A stretch of DNA of 64,000 nt. Origin: Deltaproteobacteria bacterium. Its GTDB lineage: Bacteria; Myxococcota_A; UBA9160; SMWR01. Below, piece after piece: positions 16,573 through 24,892 of the stretch. The stretch covers positions 23,226 to 87,225 of the forward strand of contig JAFDDG010000003.1 in NCBI GenBank assembly GCA_019310965.1, given 5' to 3'. Made by a program: the position numbers and the translations under genes. The notes beneath the pieces were generated by a model. The model was given only the letters and a program-made list of their open reading frames with translations. It was not told the origin of the DNA and did no database searches. Position 1 is the stretch's first letter. Each line of letters starts with the position of its first letter.

Positions 16573-18012
16573 GTGGCACTCCGCGGTGAAGTTGCGTCGG
16601 GACATCCGGAAGTCTCGCGCGCCGCCGCGGATGTATTGCACGAGGGCGGCAGTGCGTTCGACGCGGTGGTGGCGGCGGGCTTCGCCGCGTGCGTGGCGGA
16701 GCCGATGTTCACCAGCCTCGGTGGTGGCGGCTTTCTGTTGGCGCGCACTGCGAGCGGCGAGGCGCGGGTCTTCGATTTCTTCGTCGACGCGCCGGGCCGG
16801 GGGCTTGCCGCCACCGCGCTCGCGCCCCACTTCGAGCCGATGACGGTGCATTTTCCCGGGTCGGAGCAGATATTCAACATCGGGCTGGGTGCTGTGGCCG
16901 TGCCGGGAACGCTGCGGGGCCTGCTCCACGTGCATCAGCGACTCGGCCGTTGGCCGCTGGCGCGGTTGTTGGAGCCCGCCGTGGGCCTTGCGCGGGAAGG
17001 CGTGGTGTTGAACGCGCATCAAGCCTACGTGCAGGAGCTGCTGACGCCGATCGTGACCCTCACGCCAGCCGGATGTGCGATCTACGCCCCCGACGGCCGA
17101 CCGCGTGTGGAGGGCGAGCGGGTCGTCAACGCAGGGCTCGCCAGCTATCTGGAGACGCTCCCCACCGACGGCGCTCGCGACTTCTACGAGGGTGGCCTGG
17201 CTGCATCCATGGCGCGCGACATGCGCGAGGCGGGGGGGCTCCTCACCGAGGCGGATCTGGCGGCGTATCGCGTGATCGAGCGCTCACCCCTCGAGTGCTC
17301 CTACCGCGGTCGGCGCCTGCTGACGAACCCGGCGCCGAGTCTCGGCGGGCGCCTGCTCGCGCTCGCACTGGAGCGGCTGGAGGCGCGGGGCGAATGCGCG
17401 GCGTGGGGCGGAGCGGCGGAGCGCAGCGGGCTGGTGGCGGTGATGCAGGCCGTGGAGAGCGAGCGCCTGCCGCCGAGCGCCGGCGGCACGACACACGTAA
17501 GCGTGCACGACGCGGCCGGCAATGCCGCAAGTCTCTCCCTCTCGAATGGCGAGGGCTCGGGCTATCTGGCTCCGGGCACGGGCATCCTGCTCAACAACAT
17601 GCTCGGCGAGGATGATCTCCACCCGGACGGCTTCCACGCGCTACCGCCGGGTGAGCGCGTCGGTTCGATGATGTCGCCGACCCTGGTCCTCGAAGCCGAT
17701 CGGGTGCGGCTCGTGCTTGGCAGCGGCGGCAGCAAGCGCATCCGCAGTGCCATTACCCAGGTGGTGACAGCAGTCGTCGATGCGCGGCTGCCGCTCGAGG
17801 CCGCGGTCGAGGCGCCTCGAGTGCATTGGGACGGCGCCGTGCTCCAGCTCGAGCCGGGGCTCGCGCGGGCGACGCTGGCCGCGCTGGGGAAGCGTTGGCC
17901 GATCAACGCCTGGAACGAGCCGAATCTCTATTTCGGTGGGGTGCACGCCGTGGCCCCGGGCGAAGCCGCCGGCGACCCGCGCCGCATGGGGTGCGGCGTG
18001 CGAGTGGCCTAG
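16573..18012 (+). CDS. Gamma-glutamyltransferase-family Ntn-hydrolase (divergent)
   Basis: A 479-residue GGT-fold protein starting at a GTG 4 bases after the CBS gene. Family landmarks are the N-terminal VASGHPEVSRAAADVLHEGG, the SLGGGGFLL turn, the self-processing site GGTTHVSVHD whose first Thr would be the nucleophile, and GILLNNMLGEDDLHP. Two things are atypical. The position of the substrate-binding Arg (R-E-x-AP in E. coli GGT) reads FDFFVDAP, without the Arg. The oxyanion loop is GSGGSKRI instead of the common PGG form. There is no signal peptide, whereas most bacterial GGTs are periplasmic. It is probably an amidohydrolase with another substrate. About 80-100 residues shorter than typical GGT. 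Confidence 0.8.
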   Translation: MALRGEVASGHPEVSRAAADVLHEGGSAFDAVVAAGFAACVAEPMFTSLGGGGFLLARTASGEARVFDFFVDAPGRGLAATALAPHFEPMTVHFPGSEQIFNIGLGAVAVPGTLRGLLHVHQRLGRWPLARLLEPAVGLAREGVVLNAHQAYVQELLTPIVTLTPAGCAIYAPDGRPRVEGERVVNAGLASYLETLPTDGARDFYEGGLAASMARDMREAGGLLTEADLAAYRVIERSPLECSYRGRRLLTNPAPSLGGRLLALALERLEARGECAAWGGAAERSGLVAVMQAVESERLPPSAGGTTHVSVHDAAGNAASLSLSNGEGSGYLAPGTGILLNNMLGEDDLHPDGFHALPPGERVGSMMSPTLVLEADRVRLVLGSGGSKRIRSAITQVVTAVVDARLPLEAAVEAPRVHWDGAVLQLEPGLARATLAALGKRWPINAWNEPNLYFGGVHAVAPGEAAGDPRRMGCGVRVA

Positions 18013-18043
18013 AAGCCCGATCTCGGACTGGCGTGGGAGGCTC

Positions 18044-19246
18044 CTAGACGATCACGCCCCGGCGCTTGCCGACCCGCGCGAAGGCCTCGAGTGCGCGCTC
18101 CAGGTGCTCGCGTGTGTGGGTCGCCATGTACGAGGTGCGGATCATCGAGCGGCCGGCTGGCACCGCGGGAGTGATCACCGGGTTGGCGAAGACGCCCTCC
18201 TTCTCGAGTTCGATGGCGAAGCTGAAGGCCTCGATGTCGCCGCCGATCACGATCGGGATCACCGGCGAGGCCGCGTCGCCCGTGTCGAAGCCGAGACCTC
18301 GCAGCTCGCGCTGCATGAACTCGGTGTTCTCCCACAGCTGCTTGCGGCGCTCCGGGCCACGTTCGACGATCTCCAGGGCCTTCAGCGCTGCGGCGGCCGA
18401 TGCGGGCGGGGGCGCCGCCGAGAAAATCTCGGTGCGTGCGTTGTGCTTGATGAACTGGATGATGTCGGCGTCGCCCGCGACGAAGCCTCCGACGGTCGCC
18501 AGCGACTTGGAGAACGTGCCCATTATGAGGTCCACGTCCGCCTCGACCTGGAAGTGCTCCGGGGTGCCGCGACCGTTCTCACCAAACACTCCCAGCCCGT
18601 GGGCGTCGTCCACCATCAGCCTCGCGCCGTACTTCTGCGTGAGCGCCACGATCTCGGGGAGCGGCGCGAGATCGCCCTCCATCGAGAAGACGCCGTCGAC
18701 AACGATCAGCTTGCCCTTGTCGGGTGCCGCGGCCGCCAGCTTCTTCTCGAGGTCCGCCATGTCGTTGTGGCGGAACTTGTGCGAGCGACCGAAGCCGAGC
18801 CGCGCGCCGTCGATGATGCTGGCGTGGTCGAGGCTGTCGAGGAAAGCGATGTCGGAGCGCTCGAGCAGGCACGAGAGCACGCCGAGGTTGACCTGGAAAC
18901 CCGTGGCGAAGGTGACCGCCGCCTCGCGCCCCATGAACTTTGCGATGTGCTGCTCGAGCTGCACGTGAACGTCGAGTGTGCCGTTGAGCAGCCGTGATCC
19001 CGCGCAGCCGGTGCCGTAGAGCGCCGTCGCCATCGCCGCCGCTTCTTTGACTTCGGGATCATTGGCGAGGCCCAGGTAGTTGTTCGACCCGAGCATCACC
19101 AGCTCCTGACCCTGGTGGATCACCACCGGGTCCTGCGCGGATGAGATCACGCGGTAGTACGGGTACACGGCCGCGTCCAACAGGGGCTGCGACCGTTCTG
19201 CGAAGTCAACGCACTTCCTGAATACGTCCACGTTCTCGTCCTCCAC
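18044..19246 (-). CDS. Alpha-oxoamine synthase, probably serine palmitoyltransferase
   Basis: A 400-residue PLP enzyme that condenses an amino acid with an acyl-CoA. MLGSNNYLGLANDPEV, YGTGCAGSRLLNGTLD and IMGTFSKSLATVGG (PLP Lys) define the family shared by KBL, BioF, HemA and SPT. The N-terminal PYYRVISSAQDPVVIHQGQE and the GVFSMEGDLAPLPEIV segment most resemble bacterial serine palmitoyltransferases, which make 3-ketosphinganine for sphingolipids. BioF or 2-amino-3-ketobutyrate ligase are alternatives. The start is a GTG (19246) with a weak ribosome binding site. No ceramide synthase or KDSR gene is adjacent, though two SDRs lie within 6 kb. Confidence 0.85.
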   Translation of the reverse strand: MEDENVDVFRKCVDFAERSQPLLDAAVYPYYRVISSAQDPVVIHQGQELVMLGSNNYLGLANDPEVKEAAAMATALYGTGCAGSRLLNGTLDVHVQLEQHIAKFMGREAAVTFATGFQVNLGVLSCLLERSDIAFLDSLDHASIIDGARLGFGRSHKFRHNDMADLEKKLAAAAPDKGKLIVVDGVFSMEGDLAPLPEIVALTQKYGARLMVDDAHGLGVFGENGRGTPEHFQVEADVDLIMGTFSKSLATVGGFVAGDADIIQFIKHNARTEIFSAAPPPASAAAALKALEIVERGPERRKQLWENTEFMQRELRGLGFDTGDAASPVIPIVIGGDIEAFSFAIELEKEGVFANPVITPAVPAGRSMIRTSYMATHTREHLERALEAFARVGKRRGVIV

Positions 19247-19439
19247 GAGCAGATCGCCTCGGGACTTTCAGGGGGCTGGTGCTCTCGAGCAGGGGGCTCG
19301 AGGCGCGCTTAGCCTAACGCACTGGTTGCGTGGCTGGAACCGGAGTACATTGAGATTGTCTCCACGGCGATCAATGGCTGCCCCCTCGGGGCAAGACCTG
19401 TCTCCTCAATCCCCGCCCCCCCGGGACGAGAGAACGTCA

Positions 19440-20390
19440 ATGGCGCTTTATTGGCACCGTATCGCTTGCTGTGTGCTCTTTGCCCTGGTGGCTCTGCCTC
19501 TGGCCGCCGCGGGCGACGACGCTCGCGACATCGCTGAGGGATCGCTCGGTGACCCCCCGGGGACTGTGGATCTGGCTCCCGAGGTCGATCCGGCGCAGGA
19601 CGTCGAGCTACTCGACTACGACCCGTTGTTCGACGACGAGCCCGCCGAGCTCGAGGCCTACGACCCCTGGGAGCCCGGTAACCGTGCGATCTATGCGTTC
19701 AACCGCCGGGTCTCGAAGTTGGTGTGGGATCCGATCACCACCGGCTATCGCTTCGTCGTGCCGGCGCCCGCGCGCCGCGCCGTGCGCCGGCTAGTCATCA
19801 ACCTGAATGCGCCGATCTACGCGGCGAACCACCTGCTGCAGCTCGATCCCCTGGCGGCTGCAGAGACGCTCGGCGCGTTCAGCATGAACATCACCTTCGG
19901 TGTCGGTGGTCTTTTCGACACCGCCAGTGGCGTCGGCTTTTCTCTGGGCCCGACCGATTTTGGCCAGACCCTGGCAATGGCCGGCGTCGGAAGTGGCGCG
20001 TACCTCATGTTTCCGTTCCTCGGGCCGACGACGGTGCGGGATGGAATCGGCTTCGTGGTCGATCGTGGCTTCCACCCGGTGACCTACATCTTCGGTCTGC
20101 CGGTGCAGGTCGTTGGCTACGGCGGTGTCGGGTTCACGGCCCTCGAAGAGGCCAGAGACGATCTGAACGCGCTAGAGGAGTCGGCGCTCGACCCCTACGT
20201 CGTGCTGCGCAGCGCGTACCTCCAGGCGCGTGCGGGCTCGATCCAGGCGATGCGCGCGCCTGCGCCCGAGCCGGCGGCGCCGGAGATCGAGGCGATGCGC
20301 GCGCCTGCGCCCGAGCCGGCAGCGCCGGAGGATCCTGACCTCTGCTCGGGTCCGGCCAGCGTTGCCTCTGGCGGGCGGGCCCAGCTCTAG
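19440..20390 (+). CDS. mlaA: MlaA/VacJ-family outer-membrane lipid asymmetry protein
   Basis: A 316-residue exported protein of the VacJ family, which removes misplaced phospholipid from the outer leaflet. Core signatures are YDPWEPGNRAIYAFNRRV, APARRAVRRLVINLNAPIYAANHLLQ, GVGGLFDTAS and GAYLMFPFLGPTTVRDGIG. Residues about 5-25 are a signal peptide ending AAA before GDD. Unlike E. coli MlaA, no lipobox Cys is present at the cleavage site, so it may be soluble or differently anchored. The C-terminal tail holds a 15-residue repeat (AMRAPAPEPAAPEI) twice. Its stop overlaps the convergent mlaC-like gene by 4 bases. Confidence 0.9.
   Translation: MALYWHRIACCVLFALVALPLAAAGDDARDIAEGSLGDPPGTVDLAPEVDPAQDVELLDYDPLFDDEPAELEAYDPWEPGNRAIYAFNRRVSKLVWDPITTGYRFVVPAPARRAVRRLVINLNAPIYAANHLLQLDPLAAAETLGAFSMNITFGVGGLFDTASGVGFSLGPTDFGQTLAMAGVGSGAYLMFPFLGPTTVRDGIGFVVDRGFHPVTYIFGLPVQVVGYGGVGFTALEEARDDLNALEESALDPYVVLRSAYLQARAGSIQAMRAPAPEPAAPEIEAMRAPAPEPAAPEDPDLCSGPASVASGGRAQL
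20241..20330. repeat. Two 45-bp tandem repeats in the mlaA 3' end
   Basis: Units 20241-20285 and 20286-20330 differ at only two bases and encode the duplicated Pro/Ala-rich tail of the MlaA homologue. Such in-frame units can vary in copy number by slippage. Confidence 0.9.
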
Positions 20391-21058
20391 GAGGCCTTTT
20401 CGCCGGGCAGGCTTTCGAGTTCCTCGATGCGTTCGTGGAGCGCGGTGAGCAGCGCCTCGAACCCCTCGCGCTTGATGAGCGACGAGTACTCCGAGCGGCG
20501 CAGCGCGAGTTCGCTCACCGTGCCGTTGAAGTAGATGTCGACGATGCGCCAGCCGTTGTCGGTCTTGCGTAGGCGGTAGTCGAGTTGCACGTCCTCGTCG
20601 CTGGGGTCGTGCAGGGTCGTGCGCACCAGCATGGTGCCGCGCGCGGAAGCTTCTTCGCCATGGGTCGTGAATTCCTGACCGCTCCAGCCGGTGAAGCGCC
20701 CGGCATAGTTCGCGACGGTGTAGCGGTGGAACGCTTCGAGAAGCCGCGTCCGCTCCTCCGGCGAGGCCGTCTTCCAGTGGCGGCCGACCGATTTCTCTGC
20801 CATGAAGTCGAGGTCGAAGACCTCGTCGACCACCGGCTTGAGCCGTTCGAAACGTCCGGTGTAGCCGAGCGTTTCGGCTTCTCTCATCACGTCGTAGAGT
20901 GCTTCGTGCAGGCGGTTGATGCCGTCGCTGGGCGCCTGCTGTGCTGTGCGGCTCGCGCTGACGGGAGCGGCAGAGTCCTCGGCAGACGCAGCGACGGCAA
21001 ACGCGAAGCCGGGCAGCGCGCAGGCGGTTGCGATGAGGCTGATTGCGCGGTTCGACAA
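20387..21058 (-). CDS. mlaC: MlaC-family periplasmic phospholipid-binding protein
   Basis: A 223-residue exported protein of the Ttg2/MlaC family, which shuttles phospholipid between MlaA and the inner-membrane MlaFEDB complex. A signal peptide occupies residues 1-25. The mature part has the typical LKPVVDEVFDLDFMAEKSVGRHW, YTVANYAGRFTGWSGQEF and DYRLRKTDNGWRIVDIYFNG blocks. The TTG start (21058) has GGAGG 7 bases upstream. It faces mlaA with a 4-base overlap of stop regions. MlaD, E and F homologues are not in the window. Confidence 0.88.
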   Translation of the reverse strand: MSNRAISLIATACALPGFAFAVAASAEDSAAPVSASRTAQQAPSDGINRLHEALYDVMREAETLGYTGRFERLKPVVDEVFDLDFMAEKSVGRHWKTASPEERTRLLEAFHRYTVANYAGRFTGWSGQEFTTHGEEASARGTMLVRTTLHDPSDEDVQLDYRLRKTDNGWRIVDIYFNGTVSELALRRSEYSSLIKREGFEALLTALHERIEELESLPGEKAS

Positions 21059-21166
21059 GGGATGACCTCCGGCAGGGAGCGGGCCGCGCGTGAGCGTAGC
21101 GCAGCAGCAGCGCTGGCCCCTCGGGGCTATGGCCGACTCGGGAGACGTTGCAGAGCCGGCCGTTAT

Positions 21167-21970
21167 TCACCGCGCCATGCGACGCAGATCCGCCACGGGC
21201 GGTGCATGGCTGAGGATGCCGCCGTCGACGTGCAGGATCTGGCCCGTGATGAAGCTCGCCTCATCCGAAGTGAGAAATACGACTGCATGGGCGATGTCGT
21301 CGGCTTCGCCGACGCGCGGGGTCATGTGATGTTCTTCGAGCATTGCCACGTATGCCGGGCCGCCGAAGTTCTCTTTCGGGTGCGTGAGAATCAGGCCTGG
21401 CGCGATTGCGTTGCAGCGGATGCCCTGTTTCCCGTACTGCGCGGCCACGTAGAGGGTGAGCGTGTTGACGCCGCCCTTCGATGTCGCGTAGGCCGAGAGC
21501 GTCAAGTCGCCACGTTCCGCGGAGCCCGAGGACGTGTTGACGATCGAGCCCCCACCGCGCTCGAGCATGTACGGCAGCGCGTGTTTGCAGCCGAGCATCA
21601 CGCCACGCAGGTTCACTGCCATGGTGCGGTCCCACACGTCCACATCGATCGACGCCACGTCGCGATCCTGTCCTGCGCTGGCGGCTCCAATGGCCGCGGC
21701 GTTGTTGTGCAGGATGTCGAGCCCGCCGTAGTTGCGTACAGCGGTATCCATCATCGCTGAGACATCGGCCTCCTCCGCCACGTCGACCCGTTGGGCGATC
21801 GCCTGTCCCCCGGCGCCCTCTATCTCAGCGGCTACCTTCGCTGCGCCGTCGGCGTTGAGGTCCGCGACGACGACGCGTGCGCCTTCCCTTGCGAGCGCGA
21901 GCGCGGTGGCTCGGCCGATGCCCGACGCCGCGCCGGTGACGATGCCTGCTTTCCCATGGAGTCGTTTCAT
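21167..21970 (-). CDS. Short-chain dehydrogenase/reductase
   Basis: A 267-residue classical SDR. NAD(P)-binding GIVTGAASGIGRA is near the N-terminus, with Asp after beta-2 (VVVADLN) suggesting NAD(H) preference. The catalytic set is N (LHNNAA), S (VNTSSGS) and YATSK. ATG 21970 was chosen for its AGGAAAGGG site; upstream in-frame codons are not needed for the fold. The C-terminal PPVADLRRMAR is short. The substrate is unknown. It is single and unlinked by spacing to a pathway operon. Confidence 0.9.
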   Translation of the reverse strand: MKRLHGKAGIVTGAASGIGRATALALAREGARVVVADLNADGAAKVAAEIEGAGGQAIAQRVDVAEEADVSAMMDTAVRNYGGLDILHNNAAAIGAASAGQDRDVASIDVDVWDRTMAVNLRGVMLGCKHALPYMLERGGGSIVNTSSGSAERGDLTLSAYATSKGGVNTLTLYVAAQYGKQGIRCNAIAPGLILTHPKENFGGPAYVAMLEEHHMTPRVGEADDIAHAVVFLTSDEASFITGQILHVDGGILSHAPPVADLRRMAR

Positions 21971-22191
21971 GATGCCCTTTCCTGGTTGCCGGTGAGCATG
22001 CCATCCATGCAAACGAGCGGGCAAGTGCGGCAATCAGCTCGACACGCGGTTGTGCGACCCCTGGCCTGCTAACATTGGCGCGCTGCGGCGCGCGGAGGCG
22101 AACGCAGGCGCACGATCTGGGCGTTCCGTCGACGAGTTGGATCGTGTCGCAGGGTAAGACTGGAACGCGACTGGGTTGCGACTCGGCATCG

Positions 22192-23919
22192 ATGCATATG
22201 TTCATCGACATCGCTCGCGGCTGCCCCAGGCGCACCGCGCTGATGGTCGTATTCCTTCTCGTAGGAGTCGGTGCCGAAGCGGTCGGGCTCTCGGCGCTTC
22301 TGCCACTGCTGTCGCTGTTGGTGGGGGAAGACGCTTCCGGGGGGGGCCAGAGTCGTCTGCAAGAGGTCGTGGTGGAGTCCCTCGCCTGGTTCGGCGTCGC
22401 ATCGACCCTCGGTAACCTGCTCTCGTTCTTCGTGCTGGCGGCCATCGTTCAGAGCGGCGTGATGTTGCTGGCGAAGCGCTATATCGGATTCACCGCGGTG
22501 AAGATGGCCACGGACCTGCGGCTGGCGCTGCTGGGCGCCCTCGCCGAAGCGCGTTGGGGCTATTTTTCACGGCAAACGATCGGAGCCGTCAGCAGCGCGA
22601 TGGCGTCCGAGGCCGGACGCGCCTCCCAAGCGTACGTGGCGGGCGGCACGATGATCTCGCTGGCTCTGCAGGCGACGGTCTACTCGGTACTGGCCTTCGT
22701 GGTGTCGTGGCGGTTCAGCTTGGTCGCCTTGGGCGCCGCGATGGTGTCGTTCTACCCGGTGCGCTTCTTCAACCGGCTCACTCGCAAGGCGGGGCGCAAG
22801 CAGACGCAGTTCATGCGCTCGTTGGTGCGGCAGCTGACCCAGAGCCTGCAGGCCGTGAAACCTCTCAAGGCCATGTCGCGAGAAGCGCGACTCGGAGCCC
22901 TGCTCGAGCGCGATGCGAAGCACCTGGATCGCGCGCTCCGCAAGCACGTGCTGGCGAGCGAGGGGCGCAAGGCGGTGCAGTATCCGCTCAACGCGCTCTT
23001 CGCGTCGTTGGCGATCTACGCTGCCGCTACCTACGGCGACGTGCCGTTGGCGGAGTTGGGCGTCCTGGCAGTGCTCTTGACCAGCACGTTTTCGAATGCG
23101 AGCAAGGCGCAGCGGCAGTATCAAGCGATGTGCGCTGGCGAGAGCGCCTACTGGGATCTCCGCGATCGCATCGAGCGAGCCGAGGGGGAGTGCGAGGAGA
23201 CGAGCGGCTCGTGTGCTCCAGTGTTCGAGCACAGCATCGAGTTCGCCGACGTCGTGTTCGGCTACGGTGACACGCGCGTGCTGAAAGGGGTCTCGTTCGC
23301 GATCCCCGCTGGCTGCATCACGGCGTTGATCGGCACTTCGGGTGCGGGCAAGACGAGTCTCGTCGATCTGGTGTGCGCGCTGAACCGGCCCGACGCCGGA
23401 AGTATCACCGTCGACGGTGTGCCGCTTCACGAGCTCGATCTCGTCGGCTGGCGCCGTAGCATCGGCTACGTCCCCCAGGACATGTTCCTCCTGCACGAGA
23501 GCGTGCGGCTCAACGTCACGCTCGGCGAGGAGTTCAGCGATGTCGATGTCGAGACCGCGCTGCGGCGCGCCGGCGCCTGGGGCTTCGTGTCGCAGCTGGC
23601 GGAGGGCATTGAAACCGTCGTCGGGGAGGGTGGCTCCCGGCTCTCCGGTGGGCAGCGCCAGCGCATCTCCATCGCGCGGGCGCTGGTGCACGATCCGCAG
23701 CTTCTGATCCTCGACGAGGCTACCTCGGGGCTCGACCCGGAAACCGAGGCGACGGTCTGGAACTCGTTGCTGCGCTTGCGTGGGGACATCACGATCCTGG
23801 CGATCTCGCACCAGCCGTTGTTGATGTCGGTGGCTGATCACGTCTACCGCGTCGAGGCGGGTGAGGTCTCGCCGGACGACATCGCGGCTGTGCCCGCGGC
23901 TGTGGCTCGGCCGGTGTAG
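22192..23919 (+). CDS. ABC exporter, fused permease and ATPase
   Basis: A protein of about 575 residues with an N-terminal six-helix membrane domain (about 10-330) and a C-terminal ATPase: Walker A GTSGAGKTS (about 380), Q-loop YVPQDMFLL, signature LSGGQRQR (about 485), Walker B LLILDEATS (about 504) and the switch His in ISHQP. This is the half-transporter design of MsbA-like lipid or polysaccharide exporters; it should work as a homodimer in the inner membrane. The start is uncertain: ATG at 22192 or 22198, or a GTG at 22144, none with a strong ribosome binding site. Substrate unknown. Confidence 0.88.
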   Translation: MHMFIDIARGCPRRTALMVVFLLVGVGAEAVGLSALLPLLSLLVGEDASGGGQSRLQEVVVESLAWFGVASTLGNLLSFFVLAAIVQSGVMLLAKRYIGFTAVKMATDLRLALLGALAEARWGYFSRQTIGAVSSAMASEAGRASQAYVAGGTMISLALQATVYSVLAFVVSWRFSLVALGAAMVSFYPVRFFNRLTRKAGRKQTQFMRSLVRQLTQSLQAVKPLKAMSREARLGALLERDAKHLDRALRKHVLASEGRKAVQYPLNALFASLAIYAAATYGDVPLAELGVLAVLLTSTFSNASKAQRQYQAMCAGESAYWDLRDRIERAEGECEETSGSCAPVFEHSIEFADVVFGYGDTRVLKGVSFAIPAGCITALIGTSGAGKTSLVDLVCALNRPDAGSITVDGVPLHELDLVGWRRSIGYVPQDMFLLHESVRLNVTLGEEFSDVDVETALRRAGAWGFVSQLAEGIETVVGEGGSRLSGGQRQRISIARALVHDPQLLILDEATSGLDPETEATVWNSLLRLRGDITILAISHQPLLMSVADHVYRVEAGEVSPDDIAAVPAAVARPV

Positions 23920-23934
23920 GGCGGCGAGACGGGT

Positions 23935-24735
23935 CTAGACGCAGTCCGCCGTCCCGCCGTCGATGCGAACGTTTGCGCCGTTGATGTAGGCGGCGTGGTG
24001 GCTGGCGAGAAATGCGACCAGGTGGCCGACTTCTTCGACGGTGCCCAGGCGCCCGGTCGGGTTGGGCATGAAGTCGCTCGACGCGCGGCGCTGGATTTCG
24101 TCCCAGTCGTCGCCCCAACCCTGTTTCGCAGCGCGACGCTCCAGGCTGGCCCGCACTTCCGCAGTGGCGAGCATGCCGGGACTGATGGTGTTGACGGTGA
24201 TGCCGCTGCCGGCGAGCTCCTTGGCGAGGCTGACTGTCATGTTGGCGAGGCTGGCTTTGGCCGCGTAGTAGCCGGGCATCTGCGCGCGCGGCCGCTCGCC
24301 GCCGACGGTGCCGAGAAAGAGCACCCGGCCCCAATGGCGCTTCCGCATGCCCGGCACCAGGTGTCGCACCATGCGCGCGCCCGAGAGCACGTTGGTGTGG
24401 AACATGTCGAGCCAGTCCGTCTCGTCCGCTTCGAGCCAGCTGCGTCCCGCCGCGGCGCCGTAGTTGTTGACGAGTACGTCGACGCGGCCGGCCTGGGCCA
24501 GGGCAGACTCCGCGGCTGCGCGAGCGCCGACCTCGGTGCGCACGTCGCCGCACGCCACCCACGCTTCGCCGCCGGCGGCGCGCAGCTCCTCGGCGATCGG
24601 CTCGGCTTGGCCGGGCTCGAGGCCGTGCACGACGACGCGCGCGCCTTCGCCGGCGAGTACGCGGGCGATGCCGGCCCCGGTCCCGCGGTAGCTGCCGGTG
24701 ACCAGTGCCACCTTTTCTTCGAGATTCAGTTCCAT
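23935..24735 (-). CDS. Short-chain dehydrogenase/reductase
   Basis: A 266-residue SDR with NAD(P)-binding VALVTGSYRGTGAGIA, NNYGAA, and catalytic YYAAK; the catalytic Ser position reads FLGTVGG, with Thr. HGLEPGQAEP lacks the acidic residue after beta-2, suggesting NADP(H). It lies downstream of the carboxylesterase gene (157 bases) and amidohydrolase on the same strand, so the three could be one catabolic unit. The substrate is unknown. It converges with the ABC exporter. Confidence 0.88.
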   Translation of the reverse strand: MELNLEEKVALVTGSYRGTGAGIARVLAGEGARVVVHGLEPGQAEPIAEELRAAGGEAWVACGDVRTEVGARAAAESALAQAGRVDVLVNNYGAAAGRSWLEADETDWLDMFHTNVLSGARMVRHLVPGMRKRHWGRVLFLGTVGGERPRAQMPGYYAAKASLANMTVSLAKELAGSGITVNTISPGMLATAEVRASLERRAAKQGWGDDWDEIQRRASSDFMPNPTGRLGTVEEVGHLVAFLASHHAAYINGANVRIDGGTADCV

Positions 24736-24892
24736 GTAGGCCTCGTGAATTCCGGTGAACGGGAGCGCCCGATGCGTGCCGCATCGGCCGCGGGTCTAGA
24801 GTACCGCCACGCGGCCCGGTGGGGCCCGGCACAGCGGGCCGCGTGGCGACGTCCAGAGAGAGAGCTCGGAGGGCGGCTTCCGCAGGGCGGGG

